From Cyclaneusma minus (taxonomy: Eukaryota; Ascomycota; Leotiomycetes; Marthamycetales; Marthamycetaceae), in the NCBI GenBank assembly GCA_037179335.1, contig JAKZHN010000017.1, forward strand, positions 1-64,000: a stretch of 64,000 nucleotides of DNA, written 5' to 3'. Below the pieces are notes generated by a model. The model made no database searches, was not told where the DNA came from, and was given only the letters and a program-made list of their open reading frames with translations. The number at the start of each line of letters is the position of its first letter. The stretch's first letter is position 1. The position numbers and the translations under genes were made by a program. Positions 36,159-47,167 of the stretch are shown here, in pieces.

Positions 36159-36732
36159 GACCAGAGCACAACAACCCAGTTTTCACGATCAGTCAATCAC
36201 GCAAGCCACGGAAATTGCTAAAGTCCTCGGGCCATATTTCTTTGCTCTCTATTTCTTGTTCTTCGTATTTTCCCTTTGAGCTAGGTAGGAAGCTCTCTGT
36301 TTCTTAAAGCTAAGCTGATAGTTAGTATCAATTCTTTCCTATTTCTATATTCAATGATAATAAGAGTCCGGAACTCTATACCACTTTAAGCGAGAAATTT
36401 TCCTATATTGTTCAAGTTCAGTGCGTCTCGTGTTGTTGTGAGCAAAACATATCGTAGTCTTCGAAACTCGGGCGATGCCCCCCGGAACAAAGGTTTGAAT
36501 GCTGTCTTACCTACTCCGGCGACGTACAAAGAACTCCTACGTAAACCGAATCAAATGAAGATTTTCGTTTTTCAATGCATTGCGGAATGAAAGAGTGAGT
36601 AGATAAATCTGGTTAATTTCAAATTTCCAGTCAGCCTTACCAACCCAGAAAGATATCACAACAGTTCCCATTCTCGCAACTCATCTGATTAATCTCAATA
36701 CCTAACAAACTTGCCAGCTATCAATTGTAATC
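36159..36732. other. Intergenic region
   Basis: 574 bp between two plus-strand genes; no feature recognised. It should hold the 3' end of the amidoligase transcript and the promoter of the proline-rich gene. Confidence 0.5.
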
Positions 36733-37629
36733 ATGGCAAAGCGTAAACCAGTCACAGAGAATGGAAACGGAGGACGTTATAATTTAAGACCACGAAACCG
36801 AGGAACTACAGGCTCAGCAGCTCCCGATTCAGCACCACCCGGCGACCTACCTCCCAGCCCAGCACCCCCAGACTCAGCACCACCCAGTTTAGCGCTACCC
36901 GGCTCGCCACCACCTGGCTCAGCTCCTCCTGGTTCAGCTTCTCCTGGCTCAGCTTCACCTGGGGGAATACTCCCCGGCCAAACTCCTCCTCCAGAAACAT
37001 CCCTCCCAGAGCCTTGGATTCCGCATCTTGTCAGGTATGGAGACAGCCCTCATAACCCCTCACCCTACTGGCTGAAAACGGCATTCCATCCCATCAATGG
37101 CTGGCTACCAGAACATCTTTCCTACCCAGCAGGTCCCGCGCCCGACAAAAAACAAGTCAAAGATTGGGATAAGTTATCGCGCGACAAGCTCGCCGACCTG
37201 CAAGCCCTCCAGATAAATCTCTACAAAGCCATCCATGAGCTAGAGACCTACGCCAAACCCTCGCTGCTTACCCGTGCCCTACGCAGCACTAGAGAGGCTG
37301 TTGCTGCTGAAGATGTCTATACTGTCGCCGGAAATGACTGGACCACATCCGATATCGAGCCCTCTCCCGAAGACAAGGCCAGGAACTGGCCGACACCGGA
37401 ACTGAAGCGGTTTGAGCGCGAGTTGCAAATCGCTGCTACGGAAGCATTTGCTTTTGAGAACGAATACGTCATGCCGGAAAAGCTCAAGTTGCTTCATGAC
37501 CGCTTTATAAATTGTGAGGATGAGATCTTGCTCATCTTAAGCTCCAATGTAAAGATTCTGGGCGAGCCAGAATGGTCTGAACGCTGGAAAACCCCGGATA
37601 TGATTCCTTTGAGTTTTGTTGAGGACTGA
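36733..37629 (+). CDS. Hypothetical proline-rich protein with YNLRPR motif
   Basis: Unrecognised 298-aa single-exon protein. A short basic N-terminus contains RYNLRPRNRG. It is followed by a low-complexity zone (about residues 30-85) of degenerate Pro/Ala/Ser/Gly repeats, with PPGSAPPGSASPGS the clearest. The C-terminal 200 residues are a normal-looking, mainly helical domain with many Trp, Leu and charged residues (for example LADLQALQINLYKAIHELET). No signal peptide or membrane segment. It lies 574 bp downstream of the amidoligase on the same strand; a link is possible but unproven. YNLRPR also occurs in some retroelement Gag/Pol-type and orphan proteins, so a mobile-element origin cannot be ruled out. 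Confidence 0.6.
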   Translation: MAKRKPVTENGNGGRYNLRPRNRGTTGSAAPDSAPPGDLPPSPAPPDSAPPSLALPGSPPPGSAPPGSASPGSASPGGILPGQTPPPETSLPEPWIPHLVRYGDSPHNPSPYWLKTAFHPINGWLPEHLSYPAGPAPDKKQVKDWDKLSRDKLADLQALQINLYKAIHELETYAKPSLLTRALRSTREAVAAEDVYTVAGNDWTTSDIEPSPEDKARNWPTPELKRFERELQIAATEAFAFENEYVMPEKLKLLHDRFINCEDEILLILSSNVKILGEPEWSERWKTPDMIPLSFVED

Positions 37630-38613
37630 GATGATGAGGACTGGTTCAACTAGGTATCTAGCCGCTTGATCTGGTGCGAAGAGAGGGTGCTCTAACTAGA
37701 GGGGTGGCAAAAGGAAAGGCGAGACAAAAAGGTGGACCAAAGAAACCCAAACACCTGATATAAAAACGTGCAGAAGATTGTTAAGTCAAATGGGTGTCTT
37801 AGATTAGCGGTGGTATCTTCAGGTGTGTTGTCTTCAGGTGTGTTGTCCGCATAGGGAGCTCGACCATGAGGCTATTGGCGACTTTTCTTTTGCTTCGAGT
37901 TCGAATCCTAAACGCGTGATTGTGGCAATTTATATTGTGTTTTTCTTCTCTCTCTTAGGCCCCGAAAGCTTTGAAAGAGAAAGCTATGAATGACACGTTG
38001 CGAACGCCGCAACGGACAGAGAGAAACATCACGAAGTATTGACTAGTCAAGGGCGAGGACTACGAGAAGTGGTGTTGGGTCAACTGGATCGACTGGACGT
38101 TGCAACGTACGTAGAGGGTAAACAAGGAGTATATTGATAGATGATGGAGAGGAAGAAGCTCCAGTAGTAGAACTGAAGCCATAGCTGGCTGGCTAGCGCC
38201 GTCTCCTGAGGCAAGGTGGGCATGGTCAGCCAGGGGGTAAGGGGGCCGACCATGCGCACGGGCCACCAACACCCACCATGGGTGCGACAAGTGGAGCTGA
38301 TGACCTTGCGCTGGCTATTTTCCTGGGGGAGCCAAAATGGCGAGAAATATGTAGCATAAGTGAATCATCATTATATAGAGGACTTGATGTTCCTAACGAC
38401 CTGATCTCTAAGTGAATAGTATTTGGAGAGCCCAAATTTCAGGGGAATCGCCAAATCCCATCTGAACTTTTGAAATTGCAAACAGACTAAGCCTACGTAG
38501 AATATTCCTATCGCCCCAAGCCCCTTAAATCGGTAGTAATATTCCCAGTTACTTGGAATACTCCCAATTGCCCATCTCAAGAGTATTATCCAACGCAGCA
38601 TCATTCCTCCCTA
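37630..38613. other. Convergent intergenic region with small repeats
   Basis: No gene recognised. Contains a doubled 15-bp CTTCAGGTGTGTTGT at about 37816-37846, a 12-bp near-perfect hairpin at 38220-38255 and a reversed copy of the GAATATTC-type repeat at about 38534-38570. Confidence 0.5.
38220..38255. repeat. Inverted repeat (11 of 12 bp)
   Basis: Arms GCATGGTCAGCC (38220-38231) and GGCCGACCATGC (38244-38255) pair at 11 of 12 positions around a 12-nt loop. Function unknown. Confidence 0.5.
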
Positions 38614-40298
38614 TCAAACAGAGCCAGCCATGCCTTCCAACAGCATCAACAGCCCATAGGCTCCCGGATCAGGCACCCCCTTCGTAGCACTCTCATCCAA
38701 ATAACTACTCCTCCCCAATTTCGCCTCCATCCCCTTCGTCCCCTCCACACCCTGCCTTGCCGCCTGCAACGCCACGACCTTCTCATCACCAGTCCCCTCT
38801 TTCAAGTTCTCAACAAACGAAATCAGACAATCCAGACAAGTCCGGTCTCCTTTCCTCGCACTCGTATACTTCAGCAGCTCAGCCAATGCTCCGTCAAGAG
38901 CTTCTGGTAATGAGCTTGAAGTACGCATCGAGTGCGAGAGAGACGATAGGAAAATGCAGTATAAAGCGCCGGATGTACCGCCCATCTCGACTTCGAGCTT
39001 GTCGACTAGGGCGCTGAGCACTGAGGGGAAATTTATGAGCGTTGTGTCGTCGAGGCTGCGTAGAAACGTGAGGACTGTTTTAGCTCCGTCGCGGAGTGTG
39101 AAGCCGCAGTCGCCGTCGCCGACTATGGTGTCGTATTCTGTTATTGTGCTCTCGTGGCGAATCAGGTTTTCGCAACCGGACGTAATGGTCTTGCGAAGCA
39201 CCGTGGGGTCGATATGGATACTGGATATGACTTTGGCTGATGGAGTGGCTGATGGAGAGGCTTTTGAAGCTAGGTCGACGTGAAGTGTTCCAGTAGGTTT
39301 CGCCTGGGGGTCTAGAAACCTTGCTGGGATGGGGCAGATTGAAATAGTCCAGCCGCGAGAAGTAGAGAACGAGTCTATTACCGTCGAGTAGGATATGTGG
39401 GATGGGATCTTGTTAGCCTCTGAGAAATCTGTCAGTCACTGGCGCCAGTACCGTTCAGCGGATTCATTACCGAGATAAACAGAAATTTCATGAGCGAGAA
39501 TATAGTTCTCAAGTCGGGATAATCCGTTAATGTCTGAATAGTGCACCGAGTACACTACACCTCCTGGATCCGGTCTTGAGCTGAAAACATGAGACAAGTC
39601 TTTGCAAACAGAAGCTTTTGCTGAATTGAACTCTGAAATGTCCACAGAATGAATGACTGTCGGCTTCGAGTTCTTCTTGGATTCATGAAATTTGGATGTT
39701 GTCCTCGCCACTTGGCCCAAATATGTCTCGAGTAATTCTGTCGTCGCCTTCATGGACGATCTGCACTCTTCATCAGCTCCCAGTCGTTAACCTCGGAGTT
39801 TTTATTTTTCACTTACTTGACCTCTGGCTTCGCCGCCAACAGCAACGACAGCACATGATCCATTTTCGACTCTCCTCTCACAAACAACTCCAAATAGCTG
39901 ACATGCTGATTGAGGACATGGCTGTTCATCTGCTGTCCATTGCTCACTCTCAAGATCACCAGTCCTTTCTCGATTTCCACTCCGCCACTTCGCATTGCCT
40001 TGATAACATCTTCAGCTGTCAGATCAGACTCTTTCCCAAATGGCTGAGTGGCAAGTGCAGTAACACCAGGTCCGGAAAGGATTTTGCTTGACAAGTTTCC
40101 TGCATTCCCGATAGCTGCAATGTGCACATTTGGAGATTCTGACAATGCTGTGTCGATCAAGATCGGCTGTCCTATTTCGTTTGTGAAGCTCCTGAGAGAT
40201 GGCCGTATGAGCGAATAGAGTCGACTCCATCGTGATGGATCGTCGAGTTTCAACTGCGAGGGGGAATAAGGGAGAGTCGGTTCAACAATAAGAGCCAT
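38614..40298 (-). CDS. DhaL-domain kinase subunit with degenerate DhaK-like half
   Basis: Three exons (40298-39817, 39760-39471, 39428-38614) give 528 aa. Residues from about 330 are a DhaL domain, the ATP-binding half of dihydroxyacetone kinases. The three metal-binding Asp are kept (Asp357, Asp362, Asp364 in YDTIVGDGDCG), as is the MGGTSGALY motif (406-414). Residues 1-300 keep the outline of a DhaK domain but not its active site: VHIAAIGNAGN stands where GGGSGHEP should be, GLVILRVSNGQQMN where the VKNYTGD motif sits, and no GxHGEPG with the substrate-binding His is found. So it should bind ATP but not dihydroxyacetone by itself. The divergent gene at 40759 encodes an intact DhaK. Normal fungal dihydroxyacetone kinase has both good halves in one chain of about 580-600 aa. 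Confidence 0.85.
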
Positions 40299-40758
40299 GA
40301 TTGAAGTTTTGATGGCAACATGGGAACTTCAAAGTCTCAGAAGACGAGGAAGTTCTTCATCGAAAGTCAAGACCGGAATACCCTTCACCCATGTCTTTGG
40401 TTTGCTTGATGGATGATGATGTATTTTTGGTCACACATAAGCGGAATGCCCAATTAGGAAACCCGGGGGACCTTCGCGGGGTCTTTTGCGGGGAAGGCGG
40501 GGGATTTTTAGTCTCCCTTGGGGTGCATATTGGATGTTACATACGGGGTGACGGGGCTACGACACAAGGTCAAACGGGGCGAAGTCCTGCAAACCCGGTT
40601 GATATCCAATCTCTTAGACTTCGTTCTCTCTCGATACCTCAAGTCCTGAAAAGTGAATCGCTGCTCAAAATAGCCTCAAAGTTCAAGTGGTTGCATTGGA
40701 ATATACATGTATCTTACCCTTATACAACATCTTGGCGGTTACACAAGCATCGAAGACA
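40299..40758. promoter_or_regulatory. Shared divergent promoter of the DhaL / DhaK pair
   Basis: 460 bp separate the two start codons. A shared regulatory region would suit two proteins that act together. No specific factor site is claimed. Confidence 0.5.
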
Positions 40759-41978
40759 ATGCAACCACCAAAGGAGACATTCCATTTCATAAATGATCCC
40801 GCCGAAGCCATCCACGAAGCATCACTCGGGCTCACAGAGACCCATCCGAGCCTTTGCTACTCTCCGGAATACAAGACCATCTATCGTCAAGACATCGAAA
40901 GCTTCCGCCAAGAACATGTCACAACCATTGGGTTCGCAGGCGGAGGCCAGTAAGTCACCTTCCAAAGCCATGAAGAATCAGGAAACTAACGGATTTCGAG
41001 TGAGCCCATGTTCTCCGGATTTGTAGGGCATTCATTCCTCACCTGTTCAGTGTCCGGTTCGGTCTTCGCTTCACCCACTGCTGCGCAGATATTCCATGCC
41101 ATACAACTCTGCCAAGGCAGTCCTCCCTCGCCAAGCTCGAAGGGAACACTGATTGTTTGTGGAAATTATACGGGAGATATCTTGAATGCTGGGCTAGCGA
41201 TTACACGCGCGAACGCTGCTGGATATAAAGTCAAGTTTGTCCCTGTCGGTGACGATGTTGCCGTTGGCAGAAAGAAGGGTGGAAAAGTCGGTCGGAGGGG
41301 GTTGAGTGGGCATCTTGTAGCTTTGAAGATTGCGTGTGCTGTAGCTGAGAAAGGGGAGTCCTTGGATCGAGTGAGTGAAGTTATGGAATGTGTGATTGGA
41401 AGGACCGGAACGATTGGTGTGGCTTTTGACAGGTAAGCCGTGCTCCCGTCCTTGCTGAGAATGATTACCTTAATGAAGAGGATGGTTTTGATGGATTTGA
41501 CAGAGTGGCTTTGCCCAACGATATCGTCACGGACATTCAGATGCTTCCTCAGAATACCATTGAACTCGGCATGGGAGCGCATGGCGAGCCAGGACTGAAG
41601 CAACTATCGCCAATCCCTGATCCCGTGACTTTGACGAAGACCATGCTTGAGCTACTCACCAATATCGATGACTCGGACCGTGGCTTCATACCATTCAAGT
41701 CACAAGGCAATGAGGTTGTCATGCTAGTCAACAGCCTTGGCGGCACGAATGACGAGGTGTTGGCAAGATTCGCAGACTTGGCCATTGGGGAACTGGAAAA
41801 GCAGGGAATTAAGGTCAAGAGACTGACATTGGGTCCTATGGTGACAAGTCTGAAGATGAGTGGCTTTGGCATTACTCTCTGGCTGTTGCCGAGTCGGGAA
41901 GAGAAAGACGTACTAGGGCTACGGGACTCGCTGGACTGCTGGGATAGAGCAGTGAATGTGGTTGCATGGCGTCAATGA
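40759..41978 (+). CDS. Stand-alone DhaK-domain protein (dihydroxyacetone kinase substrate half)
   Basis: Three exons (40759-40949, 41001-41432, 41504-41978) give 365 aa, the size of a single DhaK domain. This half binds dihydroxyacetone or a related keto-sugar through a covalent link to a histidine. Visible motifs: GFAGGGHEPMFSGFVGHSF (His64, whose codon is split by intron 1), GTLIVCGNYTGDILNAGLA, FVPVGDDVAVG, RRGLSGHLVALKIACAVAE, and MGAHGEPG with the catalytic His234. NSLGGTNDEVLARFADLAIG and TLGPMVTSLKMSGFGITLWL close the domain. No DhaL domain follows; the chain ends at 41978. To phosphorylate it needs an ATP-binding partner, and the divergent neighbour at 38614-40298 supplies exactly that. 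Substrate specificity is not determinable from sequence; related kinases act on erythrulose and other ketoses. Confidence 0.88.
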
Positions 41979-42566
41979 GGTTTTAGTGCTAGTCCATATA
42001 AGTGCTCTCCGCGACTTATCCATACCTCGCTTATGGATGTTTGCAACATTAGACGAACTTGTTGAAGTTTTGTCTCATGTGTCCGCTAGTATGATTGCAA
42101 TTTGACTTCCTCGATATTCCTAGTCCTACACTCCTTGGTGGGAGGATTTAAAAAGAAAAGAAAACAACAACACAGGATGCTCCTGAGGGCATGCAGCAGC
42201 AGACTGGCTCAACTGCAATCACAAAAAAGCCAAAAGCGAACAGCCTGGTAACCAGCTGATAAAAAGGGCCCACCTATGCCCGCCTGCAAAAAGAGAACTC
42301 GGAAACACACGCTGTAGCCGCCCCCCTTTCATAAACAGTAGCACCAACAACAAGACAAGACAGGCAGAAAGACATAAGACTAGAGGTACCTAAGGTAATA
42401 AACAACAGAAGAAAGCCTCCTCCTGCCCTGCGCTGCGTCACACAAGTCGCAAAAATACAAAACTGGATATCATCCCGCTCCATAAGTACAAGAAACGCAG
42501 AAACGCAGTTCAAAAATAAAAAACCTCAAGAATGCTCAGCCCAAATAAGAGCTAGAAACCAATGAT
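41979..42566. other. Convergent intergenic region
   Basis: 588 bp between the 3' ends of the DhaK gene and the RhoGAP gene. A-rich patches, nothing else recognised. Confidence 0.6.
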
Positions 42567-45500
42567 CTAATCATCATGGACATTGAAGATGGATTCCGAC
42601 CTCGCAATCATAAACTCCAGCGCATCATTCTTAGCCTGAAAGTCCTGGATCTCGCGATCGAGCGACTTGTGGCGCAGAATGGTGGGCGCAAACACGACGG
42701 CTAGGTTCTTGGTCGTCATCTTGTTGATGCTTTCCTTGTGCGACACGCGGACGAGGTGGAACATTAGGAATTCGAGACAGTCACGATGTTTCTCGGGGAG
42801 TGCGTTGATGCAGTCGCGCAGCTCGAGACAGCGCTCTTGCTCGTTGGCGATTCCTGTTATCATTTCGAGTCAGTACATTGCGGTTCCGACAAAAAAAGCG
42901 GTTTTAGGGGGAGAGTGGGCTATGGAAAGACTTACGTGTAGAATCGACGATTCGATCATAGATCTCGTAGGTCAGCAGAGGATTTGCCATGACACGCAAA
43001 TACTGCTTCAAGACACTGGAGACGGCGTGGATGTCAAGATCTGGGTCGGAAATGTCGTAGTCGTCAGTGTTCTGGAACCCGACTTTGATGGACTCTTGCT
43101 GTGCATGTCCTCCGGCTTTCCGGTAAATGCCCTCCACGTCCATACCACGCAGCTCAACCTCTTCGATGCAGCGTGTCACGATGCTCGGAAGGTGGCGATG
43201 CTCAAAATCGGTCCGCTCTATAAGATCAGAGCCGAACAAGACGTTCGGGGGCTTGGTTACGACTTCAAGGGTGCCATGGCCATTGCTCCTGGGCGGCTGA
43301 CCCATGGTATTAGACCTCTTGAAGATCGCGAAACCCTGGCGCTGAGCCTCTTGTTGGTCTTTGGACAGAGATCCTGGCGGAGGCATTTGGGCCGAAGTCG
43401 GCGTTTCTCTAGTCGCATTGTAAGGGACACCAATCTGTAAGAGACGCTCTTCCGAGTCGCCTGGTGCCTGCTGCGTCGAGGCGAAAGCCCCCTTGAATCC
43501 TTTCATTCCCTTTGCCACAGCATTGCCGCTCTTCTTCCAGTTGAACTTCTTGACGACCTGACCCTTGCGAAGATTAACAATTTGAGGCTCTGCAGACATT
43601 ACGGTTGCCGTATCCACATGCGAGTCTGCATCCACCGAGCCAGACTGTGATGGAGCACCGTTGGGGCCGAGAGTAGAGTTAGCACCTGAACGGTTGCCAC
43701 CAGCCTCCAAGTGAATAGACGCGTTGGATTGATCCTTATGGTGGTAGATACCAAGACCATTAACAGGAGGTTTTGGACTTTCCGAAGTAGCACCGCCTTG
43801 ATTCCTGAATCTTTCCTGAATCGAATGCGTCAGGTCATTGTTCATATCAGCGAGCTGGGCGTTCTTATTCGTGAGCTGTCCGAACTCCATTCTCGCAAGT
43901 TCCAGCTGACTGCGAGCTTCCTGCATCTCTTCCTCTAGTTGAGCCTTCTCTGCCCTCAATTGACTGTTTGCTTCTCTCAGTTTGTCAGCGGTCGCCAAGA
44001 GATCCTCGATGCTTTGAGCAGATTGCTGCTTCAACTTTTCGATTCTCTGAACGAAGTCATGAATTGCCTCCTTTTGCTCTGCCGGAGAGTTGGTCGACTG
44101 GTTATTCGTTTTCATCTTCTCGATATATGCGGCATAACTCTCCATCTCACGAATCATAATCTCGCTTTGCCCGTCCAGAACATTCATTGTTCTTCTCCTG
44201 TCTATCAGTTTCTTGTTGAGGTCACTAAGACTGTTTGCTGCCGATTCTCGTTTTTCGAGATCCGCAACTTTGTCCTGCAACTTCTTGAGCTCCTTCCGTA
44301 GTTGAACTTTTTCTTCTAGCTGATCAGGGGAAGAGATGAAGATAGGACTGCTAATGTGTGGTCTGGAGCCATTGGCATCTTCCGCTATTGGCGTCTTTGG
44401 CCATCGTGGTGAGGTCGCCGTGCGCGTAGTCTCGCTATAACTCCTCCCATGGCCTTGGCGAACGGTCGTCTCGCTGCCAGCTCGACCATGGCGTACAGCG
44501 TTTGACACTCGGCGGAACAAGGATGTAGATGGCTCGTCGGCCCCAAGAATACGTGCCATGTCTTCCTCCATCGTGAAGTCACCACCTGAACTCCACCTAG
44601 GCAATTTAGGCGATGACGGGGCCTTGCCATTCGAAGCTGAAGGAGGGGCGGGCGGCTCTCGGGGAGTCATGTACGATTCGCTGCCTTTCTCCTGGGGCTG
44701 AGATCTCGATTGAGATCGATTGGGAGGAACGATATCGTTGGTATTAGACTTCATGACAGGACCCGAGATTGGTTTGCCGTTGACAGTAGGTATAGATTCG
44801 GGGCCATCCGCCGAAGAATAGTCGGATGAGGGGGAGAGCTCGTAGCCGGAGTTAGCATTTAGAGAATTCTTTACCGCGCCACTTGGTGTCTCCTTCCGAG
44901 CGATAGAGTTGTTTTTTCCAGAATCAGTCCTCGCATGAGTGCTCGAGGCATTCTGTTGCGAATGATGTGGTTGGGACGAAACTGAGGAATCTATAGAGGG
45001 ACGAGACTCGACGGACGATCGTGGAGGAGTGCTATTCGTGTCCGTCGCCAGGTGGGAAGAGGCTTTTCTTGGTGTTGCAACGTCCTTACGAGGAGGCAAA
45101 GCAGGTGGTGAGGCTACCGCTGATCGCGAACCCCTCTCGTCTCGCCCATTCAATGTTGCTTCCGATTGCGAGTCGCTTCGAGAAGTTGACCGTTTGGTCT
45201 TTGGAACCTCCTGCAACCTGAAGTTTTCCGCATTCTGTTGCGCCTTGCCATTTGCTGTAGGCTCTGGCGAATCTCTCATTGAGATGCCTTTACCCACAAG
45301 TCTGTCGTTGCTTTCTGTAGATGGCTGTCTGCCTTTCTCCTGGAAGGCAATGTGGGGAGTTGAAGCATTGCCGTCATGGTCACGCAGCCCAGACTTCTCT
45401 CGCTTGTCATCAGGGCGAGCGCGGGCGAGGTGGCCAGTGTCTCCGAAATAGTCCCTCTCTCCCCTGTTCTCCTTGTTCTGTCCGGACCTGGGAGTTGTGG

Positions 45501-46449
45501 AAATAGCCGGGCTTGGGTCCAGAGCCAGGGGTATGAAGAAATCGCCGTCACCATTTGCGTCGGCGTCTACTGGCGCTACTGCAGATATTCTCTTATTCCT
45601 GCTGTACGCAGTAGATGGCAGAGTAAGGCCTGGATCGGCATGCCTGTCGGTAGATGGTGCACGGCGTGAACTACTTCTCGAAGACGATTCTGCACGGTTG
45701 TTTACTGCGCTCGGTCTCGGCGACAGCTCCGTGGGTGTATCCGTGATGGTAGAAGGTGCGGTTTCGGAGGCGGGGGAGAAGGCGCTCGTGGGCATGATAT
45801 TCGGAGGTAGAGCAGGAAGGGACTTGTCGACGTGGATCCTAGATGGATCATTCTCCCGCGACTTCGCAGCAGATGCCGCCTTCGCTTTCTTGCGCCGCCT
45901 AGCCATCACCGACTCGTGGCAACTCATGCAGAAGATGCCCTGTGAAGTCCGCGCATATCTGAGGTTTTCGATCTTCCTCTTGCAATTCCGACATCGAAAG
46001 CAGGATGCGCAGAAGGCCTGGTCGCCCGTGAGAATGGCGAGGTCTTCGATTTTGTTGTTACATGCGCTGCAGCTGTATGTACAGTTGTTGCAGATAAGGG
46101 ATCCATCGCCGAGTAGGAGGAGGTTGGCATCGGAATCGAGGAGGGTCTGGCAGGTGTTGCACCTGAAGCAATTCAAGTGCCACCTGTTGTTTGCTTCATG
46201 GTCTTGATTAGCCTTCGCCCGCAGGTAGTCCCCCACGACTTGCATCGTCGCCAAAGGTCCTCATGGCCGTCGTTTAGACTCACCTAACTCGAAGGCTTTT
46301 CCCTCTTCCAGGATCTACACGACGCAGTTAGCACAACTCCGGACAGCAGACATGGCCAGGGAGCAACATACCTCACCGCAGCCCTTGCAGGTGTAGACGG
46401 TGTCGTCAGCCTCCATGGACGAATCGTACATCTCGCTGGGCGAATCCAT
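42567..46449 (-). CDS. LIM-domain Rho GTPase-activating protein
   Basis: Switches off Rho/Cdc42-type GTPases at sites of polarised growth; same layout as yeast Rga1/Rga2. Four exons (46449-46372, 46314-46284, 46193-42936, 42853-42567) give 1217 aa. Two LIM zinc-binding domains occupy about residues 20-145 (YTCKGCGE, then NRWHLNCFRCNTC, and CSACNNKIEDLAI to FCMSCHES). A very long Ser/Pro-rich linker follows, then a coiled coil (about 660-810, KELKKLQDKVADLEKRESA). The RhoGAP domain is at about 1010-1215, with the arginine finger in GIYRKAGG and the helical core NLAVVFAPTILRH. Exon 2 is only 31 nt; its acceptor partner at 46194 (AAG) was chosen because it alone restores the LIM sequence. The final exon junction falls inside the RhoGAP domain. 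Confidence 0.93.
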
Positions 46450-47112
46450 GGTTGCTCCAGTCGGCCGGATTCAGGGACGTTGGCAGATTGAGGGTCGGTG
46501 TCGCAGGGCAGCGAGCACGCTTCAATGCTGCCGCCACGGTAGGTGCGCTTGGTGCGCTAGACAGCCATTTAGGCCCAGCTGACTAAGTATCCTGTTCGCC
46601 AATGTTCGCGGTCGTACAATTTAAAAGGGCAGAAATTATCCGAGATATTTTGGCTTTTTGACTACTCGTCGAATGCTTGCTTATACAGAATCGAAATAGG
46701 CATATAAAAAGTATATCACCAGGAGAGGCTACCGCGAGCGCAGGCAAGGGTTACCGCATGGGGTTTAGCCATGGGCTCATTATCCGGGGACCCTTTGATC
46801 GGCAATGCAACAAGGACGCCCGATAACCAAAGGGCGGGAGGAGCGCACGGCAGCCAACGAAGGGAAAGCAGCCAGCAACGATATTGGAGAGTATCGAGCA
46901 GCCGGCGTACACGTTGGATGCAACAGCGTTGTCGGAGGCCTTCAGCCCTCTTCCCACAACAACGGGCAGCATGAGACTGGGCTTGATACCGCGTTGCACG
47001 AGTCACGAGAGGGCCTCACTTGAGATTTGAGGACTGGCAGTACTCCACGAAGCGAAGGCGGTGACGCCGCGACTTCTTTCACTATGTTCAGTGTTCTATT
47101 CAGCCAGAGGGG

Positions 47113-47167
47113 ACTTCTATTCAGCGACTTCTATTCAGCGACTTCTATTCAGCGACTACTATTCAGC
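47113..47167. repeat. 14-bp tandem repeat, about 4 copies
   Basis: ACTTCTATTCAGCG at 47113-47126, 47127-47140 and 47141-47154, then a variant ACTACTATTCAGC at 47155-47167. A single TTCTATTCAGC also occurs just before. Probably a minisatellite. Confidence 0.9.

Noticed and set aside
37890..37920. B-box-like GAGTTCGAATCC
   Set aside because: No matching A-box at tRNA spacing and the flanks do not form a T-stem.
45473..46207. 244-codon plus-strand frame
   Set aside because: It is antisense to the LIM-RhoGAP coding exon, which has clear domains and splice sites.
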